Of a stretch of DNA of 64,000 bases, positions 7,066-15,302 are shown one piece after another. The notes under the pieces are model-generated. The model had not been told where the DNA came from. It worked only from the letters and a program-made list of their open reading frames with translations, and did not search any database. A program made the translations under genes and the position numbers. Location: the NCBI GenBank assembly GCA_014584695.1, contig JACTMI010000007.1, positions 1 through 64,000 of the forward strand, given 5' to 3'. The first letter of the stretch is position 1; each line of letters starts with the position of its first letter. The stretch is from Acidobacteriota bacterium (GTDB taxonomy: Bacteria; Acidobacteriota; Thermoanaerobaculia; Multivoradales; JAGPDF01).

Positions 7066-8396
7066 GCGGTCGCCCCCAGCCGCTTCTGCTCGAGCATCTG
7101 GAAATAGGACTCGAGCCGGTTCTTGATGTTCGCCGCCGAGAAGTAGCGCGGATCGACGAGGTCGCTCTCGACGAATCCGCCGGGCTTGCCCGAGCGCTTC
7201 TCCACTTCGCGCAGGATGTGCAGCTGGCCGGCGGAGAACGAGTTGCAGCTCTTGACCGAGTTGATCAGGAAGCCGTCGGCGCGGTACTCGTCGAGGTAGC
7301 GGACGAGCAGCTCGATGCGGGTCGGCAGGCCGAGGTTGGTGTAGCAGCCGAGGCAGTAGTCGGCCAGCGTCTCGAGCGGCCGCTCCGGGTCGTGCCGGAA
7401 GCCGAGGTCGTAGACGCCGCCCACCTTGGTGTAGGTGGACGCCACCGCCACCGCCCCCTCGTCGGCGAACATCTTCCAGAACTGGCGGAAGCTGGTCCAG
7501 TTGGGGGGGCCTTCGACGACCACCCGGTAGCGCTCCCGCTCGACCTCGCCGTCGGGAGTCACCGGGCCCTTGCCCGCCCGCAGGCGCTCGGCGACCTCGG
7601 CGCGCAGCTCGCGGTAGTAGGCCACCGCGTCCTCGGTGCCGCGAAAGGCGGAGAAGATCGGCCCGACGTAGTAGACGGCGCCGAAGAAGGCGTCGATCGG
7701 CGACGGCACGTTGCGCGCCGACTGCAGCACCCAGACCAGGTCGTCCTCCGCCTGCGCCGAGCGGCGCAGCTGCTCGCGCAGGCGGTCCTCGTCGTAGCGC
7801 CGGCCCGAGATCCGCTCGAGCGCCGGGATCACCTCGCCGCGCAGCTGGTCGACCACGTAGCCGCGCATGGCCGGGGTGATCTTGCCCTCGGCCTGGTAGG
7901 GGACGTGGAGCATCGCCACCGGGCAGCGGTACTTCTCGCGCAGCAGCTCGAACCACTTGAGGAAGGTGAAGCAGCCGGTGTAGGAGAGCAGCAGCAGGTC
8001 GGGCAGCGGCAGCCGCTGGCCGGTGGGGCCGACGTTGCCCGACTCGAGCATGCCGATGTCGCTCTTGACGTAGGTGCAGACGTCCTCGGAGTGGCCCTGC
8101 TTCTCGGCGAGCGCGATGTAGTCGGCGGACTTGCCGCGCATCCCCGACTGCAGGGCGTTGATCTCCGGCAGCACCGGCAGCAGGTCGAAGCTGCGCAGCA
8201 GCTCGGTCAGGTTGCCGGGCACGAAGGTGTAGACGCTCTTCTCGCCCGTCTCGGGCGCCGCCGCCAGCCGGTCGTAGTGGCGGGCGATCATCTCCTTCTG
8301 CCGCCGCTGGCTGCTGTCCTTCTGCGCCTCGCCGGGCGCGGCCGCCGCGTGGGCGCCCCGCGGCGCGGGCTCGGGTGTCGGCTCGACTCGGCTCAT
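7062..8396 (-). CDS. bcrB: benzoyl-CoA reductase subunit B
   Basis: The 444-residue product belongs to the HgdB/FldC-like family that forms the catalytic half of benzoyl-CoA reductase together with BcrC. Conserved cysteine sites suited to [4Fe-4S] ligation appear in SYTGCFTFLKWFE, DYCLGCYTNLGL and NSVKSCNSFS. A variable proline/alanine-rich N-terminus (about 35 residues) precedes the conserved RHYDRLAAA start of the fold. The ATG at 8396 overlaps the bcrC stop by 4 bases, and the 3' end overlaps bcrA by 4 bases. Gene order C-B-A-D and length support B rather than C. Confidence 0.93.
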   Translation of the reverse strand: MSRVEPTPEPAPRGAHAAAAPGEAQKDSSQRRQKEMIARHYDRLAAAPETGEKSVYTFVPGNLTELLRSFDLLPVLPEINALQSGMRGKSADYIALAEKQGHSEDVCTYVKSDIGMLESGNVGPTGQRLPLPDLLLLSYTGCFTFLKWFELLREKYRCPVAMLHVPYQAEGKITPAMRGYVVDQLRGEVIPALERISGRRYDEDRLREQLRRSAQAEDDLVWVLQSARNVPSPIDAFFGAVYYVGPIFSAFRGTEDAVAYYRELRAEVAERLRAGKGPVTPDGEVERERYRVVVEGPPNWTSFRQFWKMFADEGAVAVASTYTKVGGVYDLGFRHDPERPLETLADYCLGCYTNLGLPTRIELLVRYLDEYRADGFLINSVKSCNSFSAGQLHILREVEKRSGKPGGFVESDLVDPRYFSAANIKNRLESYFQMLEQKRLGATA

Positions 8397-9613
8397 GCTC
8401 CACTCCACAGTTTGATGGCGTCGGCGAAGGTCCCCGCCTGCTCGCGGATGACCTGGAACTGGCCGCTGTTCTCGGAGTACTTGAAGGCGGTCCACGGGAT
8501 CGCGTCGCGCTCGACCGCTTCGACCAGCATGGGCTGGTCGAGCAGGGCCGGATCGCAGAAGCTGGGCGCGCAGAACAGCACCCCCTCGGCGGCGCTCTCG
8601 CGCGAGCGCTGCCGCAGCTCCTCGCCCTTGACTCCGTCGGCGATGTAGCGGGTGGGGCTGGCGATCCCGTCGTCGAGAAAGGCCCGCACCAGGTTGTCGA
8701 GCGGATCGCCCGCCAGCGGGATGTCGCCGCGGAGGTAGCGGTGGATCTGCACGAAGTCGTCGTCGACGATGTAGCAGCCGGCGCGCTCGAGGGTCTTGAT
8801 CAGGCCGAGCGGCGGCTGCTCGCAGAAGGAGCCGGAGAGCAGCACCCGCGCCTGGTCCATCGGCCGGCGGCCCTCCTCGGCGAGCACCAGCCGGCCGTAG
8901 TCGGCGAGCATCGCCGTCGACTCCTCGACCGGCAGCACCAGGCTCGCCCGCAGCACCACGTAGAGCTCCGAGGTCGGCACCTTCCACGGCTGCTCGCGCC
9001 GCAGCGCGTAGAGCGCACGCACCAGGGCGCGGTTTACGTTGTAGGCGGCGATGGCGGCGCGCAGCGCCTCCGGCTCGAGCGGCCGCGCGCCGCGCGCCGC
9101 GAGGTCCGAGGCCAGCGCCTCGAGCTCGTGGCGCCAGAAGCGGCCGCCGATCTCGGGCGCGAAGTTCTGCGGCACGTCGAGGTAGCGCACCAGCTGGCCG
9201 GGAAACAGCATCCGCCACATCCCCGACAGGTTGCGGATGACGTCGCAGATGGCGGGGAAGAGCAGCCCGTCGAGGCAGTCGAGGCTGCCGTTCAACCCCA
9301 GCTCGATGGTGCTGCGGGGGATGTGGCAGATGTAGGACTGGTAGTAGGCGTCGCCCTTGATGATCTCGAGGTCGTCGCGGCCGCCCATCAGGCCGACCGG
9401 CAGGACGCCCTGCGCCGCCAGCAGCTCGCGCGGCACGTAGATCGGCAGGTAGCCGACCGCGAGCCCGCCGGTGCGCGCCTTCCACTGCCGCACCGCCTCC
9501 AGCCGGTAGTCGCGATAGAGCTCCTCGGCGCGCGCCACCAGCGTTGTGAGGGTCGGGGCACCGGACTCCGCGGATTCGGAATGCGGCTCGCGCGGCGCGA
9601 GGTCGGCGCTCAC
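8393..9613 (-). CDS. bcrC: benzoyl-CoA reductase subunit C
   Basis: The 406-residue product is an HgdB-family protein. Cysteines in SYICHIPRSTIELG, SGSFCEQPPLGL and FCAPSFCDPALL are suited to cluster binding, and PIYVPRELLAAQGVLPVG is a typical N-terminal block. With BcrB it binds benzoyl-CoA and the Fe-S clusters that deliver two electrons to the ring. The GTG at 9613 overlaps the dch stop by 4 bases, and the 3' end overlaps bcrB by 4 bases. The ORF-track start at 10105 lies far inside dch and is rejected. Confidence 0.92.
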   Translation of the reverse strand: MSADLAPREPHSESAESGAPTLTTLVARAEELYRDYRLEAVRQWKARTGGLAVGYLPIYVPRELLAAQGVLPVGLMGGRDDLEIIKGDAYYQSYICHIPRSTIELGLNGSLDCLDGLLFPAICDVIRNLSGMWRMLFPGQLVRYLDVPQNFAPEIGGRFWRHELEALASDLAARGARPLEPEALRAAIAAYNVNRALVRALYALRREQPWKVPTSELYVVLRASLVLPVEESTAMLADYGRLVLAEEGRRPMDQARVLLSGSFCEQPPLGLIKTLERAGCYIVDDDFVQIHRYLRGDIPLAGDPLDNLVRAFLDDGIASPTRYIADGVKGEELRQRSRESAAEGVLFCAPSFCDPALLDQPMLVEAVERDAIPWTAFKYSENSGQFQVIREQAGTFADAIKLWSGA

Positions 9614-10395
9614 CGGTGCCTCCACCGTGGGGAGCGTCGCTCGAGGAAGGCGGCGAGCCCTTCGTGGGCGTCCGCGGTCGCCATCAGCTCGTCGAGGTAG
9701 AGCCGCTCGATCTGTCGGAGCTCGCGCTCGAAGCGCTCGACGAAGCCGGCCCGCACGGCGCGCACCGCGAGCCGCAGGCTCGAGGCCGACTTGCCGGCGA
9801 AGTGGGCGCGGGCGAAGGCGAGCGCCGCGGCCTCCGGATCCTCCGCCACCTCGTCCACCAGGCCGGCGGCCGAGGCCTCGGCGGCGGTGAGCGAACGGCC
9901 GGACAGGCAGAGGTCCTCCGCGACCCCCCGCCCCACCCGCTCGACCAGCGCCACCGACGCGGCCGGCGCGAGCACGCCGAGGGCGATCTCCGGCTGGCCG
10001 AGCCGGGCGTCGGCAGCGGCGTAGATCCGGTGGCAGAGGGTCACCAGCTCGAGCCCGCCCCCCAGGCACTGGCCGCGCACCGCCGCGACCACCGGCAGCT
10101 CGCACGCGAGCAGCGCGGTCAGCAGCTCGTGGAAGCGCGCGAGCATGCCGGCCACCTGGTCCCCCACGTGCTCCGGCACGCTGGCGCCGAACGAGAAGTG
10201 CGGGCCCTGCGCCGTGAGCAGGATCGCGCGCAGATCGGCCGACTCCCGCGCCGCCTGGAACGCCTCGGTCAGCGCCGTCATCGAGCGCTGGTCGAGGATG
10301 TTGCCCTTGCTGCCGCCGAGGACGAATCGGCGCAGCGCCCCGTCGTCGAGCGTCTCGACGACGAGCGGTGGAGATGCGGCGGTCGCCTGGGTCAT
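9610..10395 (-). CDS. dch: cyclohexa-1,5-diene-1-carbonyl-CoA hydratase
   Basis: The 261-residue crotonase-fold protein is the expected length for a dienoyl-CoA hydratase. The oxyanion-hole segment is FSFGASVPEHVGDQ, and VRGQCLGGGLELVTLCHRIY is the typical second block. It hydrates the cyclic dienoyl-CoA made by BcrCBAD to 6-hydroxycyclohex-1-ene-1-carbonyl-CoA. Assignment to Dch rather than a generic enoyl-CoA hydratase rests on its place between Oah and BcrC. ATG 10395 follows GAGGAG by 7 bases. The coding end overlaps bcrC by 4 bases. Confidence 0.9.
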   Translation of the reverse strand: MTQATAASPPLVVETLDDGALRRFVLGGSKGNILDQRSMTALTEAFQAARESADLRAILLTAQGPHFSFGASVPEHVGDQVAGMLARFHELLTALLACELPVVAAVRGQCLGGGLELVTLCHRIYAAADARLGQPEIALGVLAPAASVALVERVGRGVAEDLCLSGRSLTAAEASAAGLVDEVAEDPEAAALAFARAHFAGKSASSLRLAVRAVRAGFVERFERELRQIERLYLDELMATADAHEGLAAFLERRSPRWRHR

Positions 10396-10399
10396 CGAC

Positions 10400-10870
10400 T
10401 CACTCCTCGGCTCCGAGCGGCAGCTCGAGCTCGACGTAGGGGCCGCCGGCGAAGCCGGAGGCGCGGAAGAAGGAGAGCACCGGCACGTCGTTGCGCCGCA
10501 CCATGGTGCGGACCAGGCCCAGGCCGGCCTCGCGGAAGCGGCGGTTGAGCGCCGACAGCAGCCGGCTCGCCACCCCGTGCCGGAGGTGTGGCTCCGCCAC
10601 CCCCACCGCGAACACCCAGCCGCAGGGCTCGGAGCCGAACTCGAAGGCGCGCGCCTCGCCGAAAACGTAGCCGGCCAGGCGCCCGTCGAGCTCGGCGGCG
10701 AGACCGACGCGGAGCGCATCCTCGGCCGGGGCGAGGAAGGCGGCGAAGACCCGCCGCCAGTACTCGGGCTTCGCGGTGCCGGTGTGCCAGGCGTCGATCG
10801 CCACGACCTGGTCGAAGTCGGCCGCCGCGAGCGGCCGGATGGTGGCGACCGCGGTCGTGACCGAGCTCAC
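10400..10870 (-). CDS. GNAT-family acetyltransferase inside the benzoyl-CoA operon
   Basis: The 156-residue product starts at GTG 10870, giving a GTGA overlap with the end of oah. GNAT signatures are VGVAEPHLRHGVASRLLSAL (acetyl-CoA loop) and VPVLSFFRASGF. It is a clear paralogue of the GNAT at 4277-4780. Only 4 bases separate its stop from the dch start, so it is an integral operon member. Rhodopseudomonas palustris controls its benzoate-CoA ligase by lysine acetylation with GNAT enzymes, which makes a protein target attractive here. The sequence alone does not show the substrate. Confidence 0.85.
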   Translation of the reverse strand: MSSVTTAVATIRPLAAADFDQVVAIDAWHTGTAKPEYWRRVFAAFLAPAEDALRVGLAAELDGRLAGYVFGEARAFEFGSEPCGWVFAVGVAEPHLRHGVASRLLSALNRRFREAGLGLVRTMVRRNDVPVLSFFRASGFAGGPYVELELPLGAEE

Positions 10871-11979
10871 GGCTCCCCCCGTCGCGGCAGGATCTCCGCG
10901 GTCAGCTCGGGCCCCCACGCCGCGCCCTCGGCGAGGCGCCGGCGCAGCAGCAGGAAATCGGCCTCGCGCCGCTCCCGCGGGCCCTCGTGGAAGGCGCGGA
11001 AGCCCGCCCGCCCTTCGGTCATCATGTTGAGCGCCAGCCAGGCGCGGTTACTCTCCCGGTTCTCGTTCCAGTGGGACAGCTTGTGCTTGCGCACGCTTTC
11101 CAGGGTCTTGGTCAGACACCCCGGCATGGTGTTGGCGAGCTTCCACACCAGCTCGTCGACCGCGGCATCGAGCGGCGCCAGGTCGACCTCGCCCCGCGCC
11201 AGCAGCCGCTTGCCGGCGTCGCGCTCGGCGCCGCGCCGCCAATCGCCGTAGACCTGCGAGCCGCCTTCGAGCCAGCGATCCGTGACCACCAGCGGATTCG
11301 GCACCAGCTCGCCGTCGACGCGCAGCGCCGGCACCAGCCGGGTCAGCAGCCCCAGCCGCGCCGCGCGATGGGCGCTCCAGGGCTCGCACAGCGTGCAGCT
11401 CTCCATCGCCGCCTCGATGCCCACGAACAGCGGCAGGAAGTCGGTGCTTCCGCCGTCCGGGGCGGAGCCGTGGCGGGGGCCCGCCTGGCCGAAGACCGCC
11501 AGGTCCTGCGCCACGGAGAAGTCGCACGCCATGCCGATCTCCTGGCCGCCGGCGATGCGCATGCCGTTGACCCGGCAGATCACCGGCTTGTCGCAGGCCA
11601 GGATGGCGCTCACCATGTCGTTGAACAGCCGCATGTACTGCCGGTACTCGTCGGGCCGGCCGGCGTAGTGCTCGGCGTACTCGGCGGTGTTGCCGCCGGT
11701 GCAGAAGGCGCGCGTGCCCGCGCCGCTGAACACCACCGCCACCGCGCGGTAGTCGGCCGACGCGCGCCGCATGCCGAGGATCACCTGCTTGACCATCGCG
11801 GTGGTGTAGGAGTTGAGCTGCTCCGGGTTGTCGAGGGTGATGCGGACGACGTGCAGGCCGTCGACGACTCCGCCCTCGGGATCGCGCAGCGGGGTGGTCT
11901 GGTAGCGCACCGTCGGCGGCACGGGCGGCGACGCCGCGGCCGGCGCCGGATCGACCAGCAGGTGGTCTTTGAAGGACAT
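10867..11979 (-). CDS. oah: 6-oxocyclohex-1-ene-1-carbonyl-CoA hydrolase
   Basis: This is a 370-residue crotonase-superfamily hydrolase, longer than ordinary hydratases (about 260), as expected for Oah/BamA. Characteristic blocks are FCTGGNTAEYAEHYAGRPDE, RVNGMRIAGGQEIGMACDFS and FGQAGPRHGSAPDGGSTDF, which contain motifs used to detect BamA. It adds water and cleaves the C-C bond of the ring, giving a 3-hydroxypimelyl-type open chain. ATG 11979 lies 2 bases after the had stop, with GGAG just upstream; the 3' end overlaps the GNAT gene by 4 bases. Confidence 0.94.
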   Translation of the reverse strand: MSFKDHLLVDPAPAAASPPVPPTVRYQTTPLRDPEGGVVDGLHVVRITLDNPEQLNSYTTAMVKQVILGMRRASADYRAVAVVFSGAGTRAFCTGGNTAEYAEHYAGRPDEYRQYMRLFNDMVSAILACDKPVICRVNGMRIAGGQEIGMACDFSVAQDLAVFGQAGPRHGSAPDGGSTDFLPLFVGIEAAMESCTLCEPWSAHRAARLGLLTRLVPALRVDGELVPNPLVVTDRWLEGGSQVYGDWRRGAERDAGKRLLARGEVDLAPLDAAVDELVWKLANTMPGCLTKTLESVRKHKLSHWNENRESNRAWLALNMMTEGRAGFRAFHEGPRERREADFLLLRRRLAEGAAWGPELTAEILPRRGEP

Positions 11980-11981
11980 GG

Positions 11982-13055
11982 TCAACGCTCCGGGACGAGG
12001 ACGATGCGCCGATCGACGCCGCCGGCGTGGACCTCGGCGAAGACTTCGTTGATGGTCGCGAGCGGCCGGTGCTCGACGTAGGACCGGAGCTCGACGCGGC
12101 CGGCGAGCACCAGGTCGAGGATCGCCGGGTAGTGCTCGGGCAGGCAGCCCCAGTTGCCGCGCGCGGTGGCGTCGAGCGCCATCAGGTTCGACAGGCGCAG
12201 CTCGACACTGGCGGGCGTGTACCCGACCACGGAGAGGTAGCCGCCGTGGCCGAGCAGGGCGAAGGCGAGCTGCTGGCCGGCGGGGCTCCCCGAGGTCTCG
12301 AACACCTTGACCCGCCAGGAGGGGACGTTCAGCTGCTTGGCCAGCGCGCGCACCGCCTTGCGCAGGGCGTCGGGCTCGAGGCTGGCGGCATCGAAGGTGG
12401 CGCTCGCGCCGTGGCGGGCCGCCCGCTCGAGCGCCGCGGTCCGGACGTCGATGGCGACCACGCTCGCTCCCATCGCGGCCGCCACCTGGACGCCGAAGCC
12501 GCCGACCCCCCCGGCGCCGACGAAGACCGCCAGGTCGCCGGGCGCCAGACCCGCGCGCAACGCTGCCTGGAATGGCGTCGACACCGCGTCGGCGATGACC
12601 GCGAGGTCGGGCAGCGTCAGGCCCGCCGGGTTGCGCTCCGGGCTGGCGAGGTCGGGCACCGGGCAGAGGCCGGACGCGGGCACCCGCACCGCGGTGCCGA
12701 AGCCGCCGTCGCGATCGTTGCCGGGAAAGAGCTGGCGCGGGCAGATCGAGCCGTGGCCCTCGCGGCAAGCGGCGCACTCTCCGCACGGAATGACCGCGGG
12801 CACGATCACGGCTCGGCCGAGCCACGCCTCGGCGCCGGCGCCCGCCTCGACCACCCGGCCGGCGATCTCGTGGCCGAGCGTGAGCGGCAAGGGCTGCCGC
12901 GTCGGGACCCCGTCGTAGAAGAAGCCGAGATCGGTATGGCAGACCCCGCAGCCCGCCACCTCGACCAGGACCTCCGCCGGCCCGGCGGACTCCACGCGTT
13001 CGGCGAGGACCATCGGCTGGCCCGCTTGCTCGACTCGCCACGACTCGATGCGCAC
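11982..13055 (-). CDS. had: 6-hydroxycyclohex-1-ene-1-carbonyl-CoA dehydrogenase
   Basis: The 357-residue product is a zinc-dependent MDR alcohol dehydrogenase. Catalytic zinc ligands lie in GCGVCHTD and LGHEIAGRV. The structural-zinc lobe reads IPCGECAACREGHGSIC, and the nucleotide site is FVGAGGVGGFGVQVAAAMGA. It oxidises the 6-hydroxy product of Dch to the 6-oxo compound with NAD+. It is the promoter-proximal gene of the operon. The start is a GTG preceded by GGGAGG. Confidence 0.93.
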   Translation of the reverse strand: MRIESWRVEQAGQPMVLAERVESAGPAEVLVEVAGCGVCHTDLGFFYDGVPTRQPLPLTLGHEIAGRVVEAGAGAEAWLGRAVIVPAVIPCGECAACREGHGSICPRQLFPGNDRDGGFGTAVRVPASGLCPVPDLASPERNPAGLTLPDLAVIADAVSTPFQAALRAGLAPGDLAVFVGAGGVGGFGVQVAAAMGASVVAIDVRTAALERAARHGASATFDAASLEPDALRKAVRALAKQLNVPSWRVKVFETSGSPAGQQLAFALLGHGGYLSVVGYTPASVELRLSNLMALDATARGNWGCLPEHYPAILDLVLAGRVELRSYVEHRPLATINEVFAEVHAGGVDRRIVLVPER

Positions 13056-13089
13056 GCCGCCTCCCCCAGGCTCCCCATTCGGGGCTAAT

Positions 13090-13107
13090 TAGGTATTTCA
13101 GTACCTA
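13090..13107. promoter_or_regulatory. palindromic operator-like site between had and the divergent LeuA-like gene
   Basis: Perfect 6-base arms TAGGTA and TACCTA flank TTTCAG. The site lies in an AT-rich island about 35 bases upstream of the had start, in otherwise GC-rich DNA. That is where a repressor or activator of the benzoyl-CoA operon would bind. The regulator is not identified; the operon's own Rrf2 protein or an unlinked TetR/MarR/BadR-type factor are options. Confidence 0.55.
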
Positions 13108-13184
13108 TTTGCTATTATTCCCTCCAGCCGGCCCCGCGTCAAGCCCTTCCCGCCGCGCGCGGCTCGCGTCGCGGACAGCGCGGC

Positions 13185-13213
13185 TTGACCGGTCCGACGC
13201 ACCGACGTACCGT
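13185..13213 (+). promoter_or_regulatory. probable promoter of the LeuA-like gene
   Basis: TTGACC, a 17-base spacer and TACCGT lie about 50 bases upstream of the ATG at 13262. The -35 is a 5/6 match and the -10 a weaker 4/6 match. The position is right for transcription divergent from had. Confidence 0.45.
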
Positions 13214-13261
13214 GCGGCCTGCCACCGCCCGGATCGGCTCGCCCGCGAGAGGAGCACGCGC

Positions 13262-14566
13262 ATGAAGCCCCACCCCGACACCGCCGAGCTCGTCTACGAC
13301 TGGAACACCGCCGGCACCGGCTACCCCCACCGCGAGCGCCCGGTCGAGTTCGACGACGAGACGTTGCGCGACGGCCTGCAGTCGCCCTCGGTCAAGGACC
13401 CGGAGATCGAGACCAAGATCCGCCTCCTCCACCTGATGGAGCAGCTCGGCATCCACACCCTCGACATCGGCCTGCCGGGCGCCGGACCGCGGGCGCGCGC
13501 CGACATCCTGGCGCTGTGCCAGGAGATCTCGCGCGAGCGGATGAAGATCACGCCCAACTGCGCCGTGCGCACGGTGATCTCGGACATCACGCCGCTGGTC
13601 GAGATGTCGCAGAAGGCGGGGATGGCGATCGAGGCCTGCACCTTCATCGGCTCGTCGCCGATCCGCCAGTTCGCGGAGGACTGGACGCTCGACCACATGC
13701 TGGAGCTGACCGAGAAGGCGGTCTCCTACGCGGTCGCCCACGGGCTGCCGGTGATGTTCGTCACCGAGGACACCTGCCGCGCCACCCCGGACACCATCCG
13801 CCGCCTGTTCCGCACCGCGATCGAGGCCGGCGCCAAGCGGGTCTGCATCTGCGACACCGTCGGCCACATCACTCCGCGCGGGGTGCGCAATCTGGTCCCC
13901 TACGTCCGTCAGCTGATCCGCGAGACCGGCGAGGACGTCAAGATCGACTGGCACGGGCACAACGACCGCGGTCTCGGGGTGATCAACACCATCACCGCCA
14001 TGACCTCGGGGGTCGACCGGGTGCACGCCACGGCGCTCGGCATCGGCGAGCGGGTCGGCAACTGCTCGATGGACCAGCTGCTCATCAACCTGAAGCTGAT
14101 GGGCTACATCGACAACGACCTCACCGCGCTCGCCGAGTACGTGCGGGTGGCGAGCGAGGCGACCGAGGTGCCGATCCCGCTCAACTACCCGGTCTTCGGC
14201 CACGACGCCTTCCGCACCGCCACCGGCGTCCACGCGGCGGCGATCATCAAGGCCAAGAAGAAGGGCGACGACTGGCTCGCCGACCGCGTCTACTCGGGAG
14301 TGCCGGCGGGCATGGTCGGAATGCGGCAGAAGATCGAGATCGGCTTCATGTCGGGCCTGTCGAACGTCGTCTTCTGGCTGCACGAGCACGGCATCGAGCC
14401 GACCGACCGCCTGGTCGAGGAGATCTTCCGCGCCGCCAAGGAGCGCAATCGGGTGCTGAGCGACGACGAGCTGCTCGAGATCTGCAAGTTCGCCGCGGCG
14501 GAGGCCGAGGAGCCGCTCCACCTGGACACCCTCGAGAGCTGGAAGGAAGAGGTCGAGGGGGTCTGA
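13262..14566 (+). CDS. LeuA/homocitrate-synthase-like DRE-TIM metallolyase
   Basis: The 434-residue product follows GAGGAG. The DRE-TIM opening FDDETLRDGLQSPSV gives the metal and catalytic residues, ICDTVGHITPRGV is the typical mid-barrel block, and HGHNDRGLGVINT holds the HxH metal ligands. VHATALGIGERVGNCSMDQL is the isopropylmalate/homocitrate synthase signature. Such enzymes condense acetyl-CoA with a 2-oxo acid. No leuBCD or lysine genes lie nearby, and it is divergent from the benzoyl-CoA operon. The true substrate is therefore open. Confidence 0.85.
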   Translation: MKPHPDTAELVYDWNTAGTGYPHRERPVEFDDETLRDGLQSPSVKDPEIETKIRLLHLMEQLGIHTLDIGLPGAGPRARADILALCQEISRERMKITPNCAVRTVISDITPLVEMSQKAGMAIEACTFIGSSPIRQFAEDWTLDHMLELTEKAVSYAVAHGLPVMFVTEDTCRATPDTIRRLFRTAIEAGAKRVCICDTVGHITPRGVRNLVPYVRQLIRETGEDVKIDWHGHNDRGLGVINTITAMTSGVDRVHATALGIGERVGNCSMDQLLINLKLMGYIDNDLTALAEYVRVASEATEVPIPLNYPVFGHDAFRTATGVHAAAIIKAKKKGDDWLADRVYSGVPAGMVGMRQKIEIGFMSGLSNVVFWLHEHGIEPTDRLVEEIFRAAKERNRVLSDDELLEICKFAAAEAEEPLHLDTLESWKEEVEGV

Positions 14567-14567
14567 G

Positions 14568-15110
14568 GTGCTCTCACCCCGCCGCGCCGGCATCCTCGCC
14601 TTCGTCGTTGCGGCGGCCGCGGGGCCCTGGTACACGGCGCCGGGCTACAGCGTCGTCGGCCACGTCATCAGCCAGCTCGGCGCGCAGAACACGCCCAACC
14701 GCGGCATCATGATCGCGGGCTTCCTGGCGCTCGGCGCCGGCCTCGCGATCGACGGCCTGCGCCGCTTCCGCGGGCCGGCCATCCCGCTCACCGCTTTCGG
14801 GCTCGCGATGGCGCTCGCGGGGCTCTTCGGCCACCGGCCGATCGACCCGGCCCTCCCCTATGACGAGCTCGCCGACCAGATCCACTCGCTGCTCGCCACC
14901 GCCGCCGGAATCTCGATCACGGTCGCGCTGGTCTGGCAGGGCGTGCTCACCCGCCCGCGCCGCGAGCGGCTGGCGGCCTTCACTCTCGCCACCCTCTGCC
15001 TCGCCCTGCCGCTCGCCATGCTCGCCTTCCCCGCCTTCCAGGGGCTGATCCAGCGCGCCATGTACCTGCTGATCTTCGCCTGGCTCTGGACCCGCTGGCC
15101 CGCGCCGTAG
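14568..15110 (+). CDS. DUF998-like integral membrane protein
   Basis: The 180-residue product starts at a GTG one base after the LeuA-like stop, so it is co-translated. About six hydrophobic segments are visible, and the sequence GYSVVGHVISQLGAQNTPNRG followed by MIAGFLALGAGL is the DUF998 signature region. The function of the family is unknown. Confidence 0.75.
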   Translation: MLSPRRAGILAFVVAAAAGPWYTAPGYSVVGHVISQLGAQNTPNRGIMIAGFLALGAGLAIDGLRRFRGPAIPLTAFGLAMALAGLFGHRPIDPALPYDELADQIHSLLATAAGISITVALVWQGVLTRPRRERLAAFTLATLCLALPLAMLAFPAFQGLIQRAMYLLIFAWLWTRWPAP

Positions 15111-15116
15111 CGCCGG

Positions 15117-15138
15117 CCCGGGCGGCGGCTCGCCCGGG
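15117..15138 (+). terminator. GC-rich hairpin after the membrane-protein gene
   Basis: Arms CCCGGGCG and CGCCCGGG with a 6-base loop lie 6 bases after the stop at 15110. There is no T-run, so if it ends transcription it does so without the classic intrinsic-terminator tail. Confidence 0.4.
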
Positions 15139-15152
15139 GCGTCGGAGCGAAG

Positions 15153-15180
15153 TTGACGATTCGGCTCGACCTGCTACCAT
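15153..15180 (+). promoter_or_regulatory. possible promoter of the IPTL-CTERM gene
   Basis: TTGACG, a 16-base spacer and TACCAT lie about 120 bases upstream of the ATG at 15303, leaving a long leader. Both boxes are partial matches to the housekeeping consensus. Confidence 0.4.
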
Positions 15181-15302
15181 CGAAAATCGGTACAGTGATC
15201 GTCATTGCAAGTTTCGTCCGTCGCGGCCCGCGGACGCCGGCGGCTTTGTCGCCGGCCTCTCGGACTGGTCGTGCCACCCGTCCCCAGGAAGGAGCACCCC
15301 CG

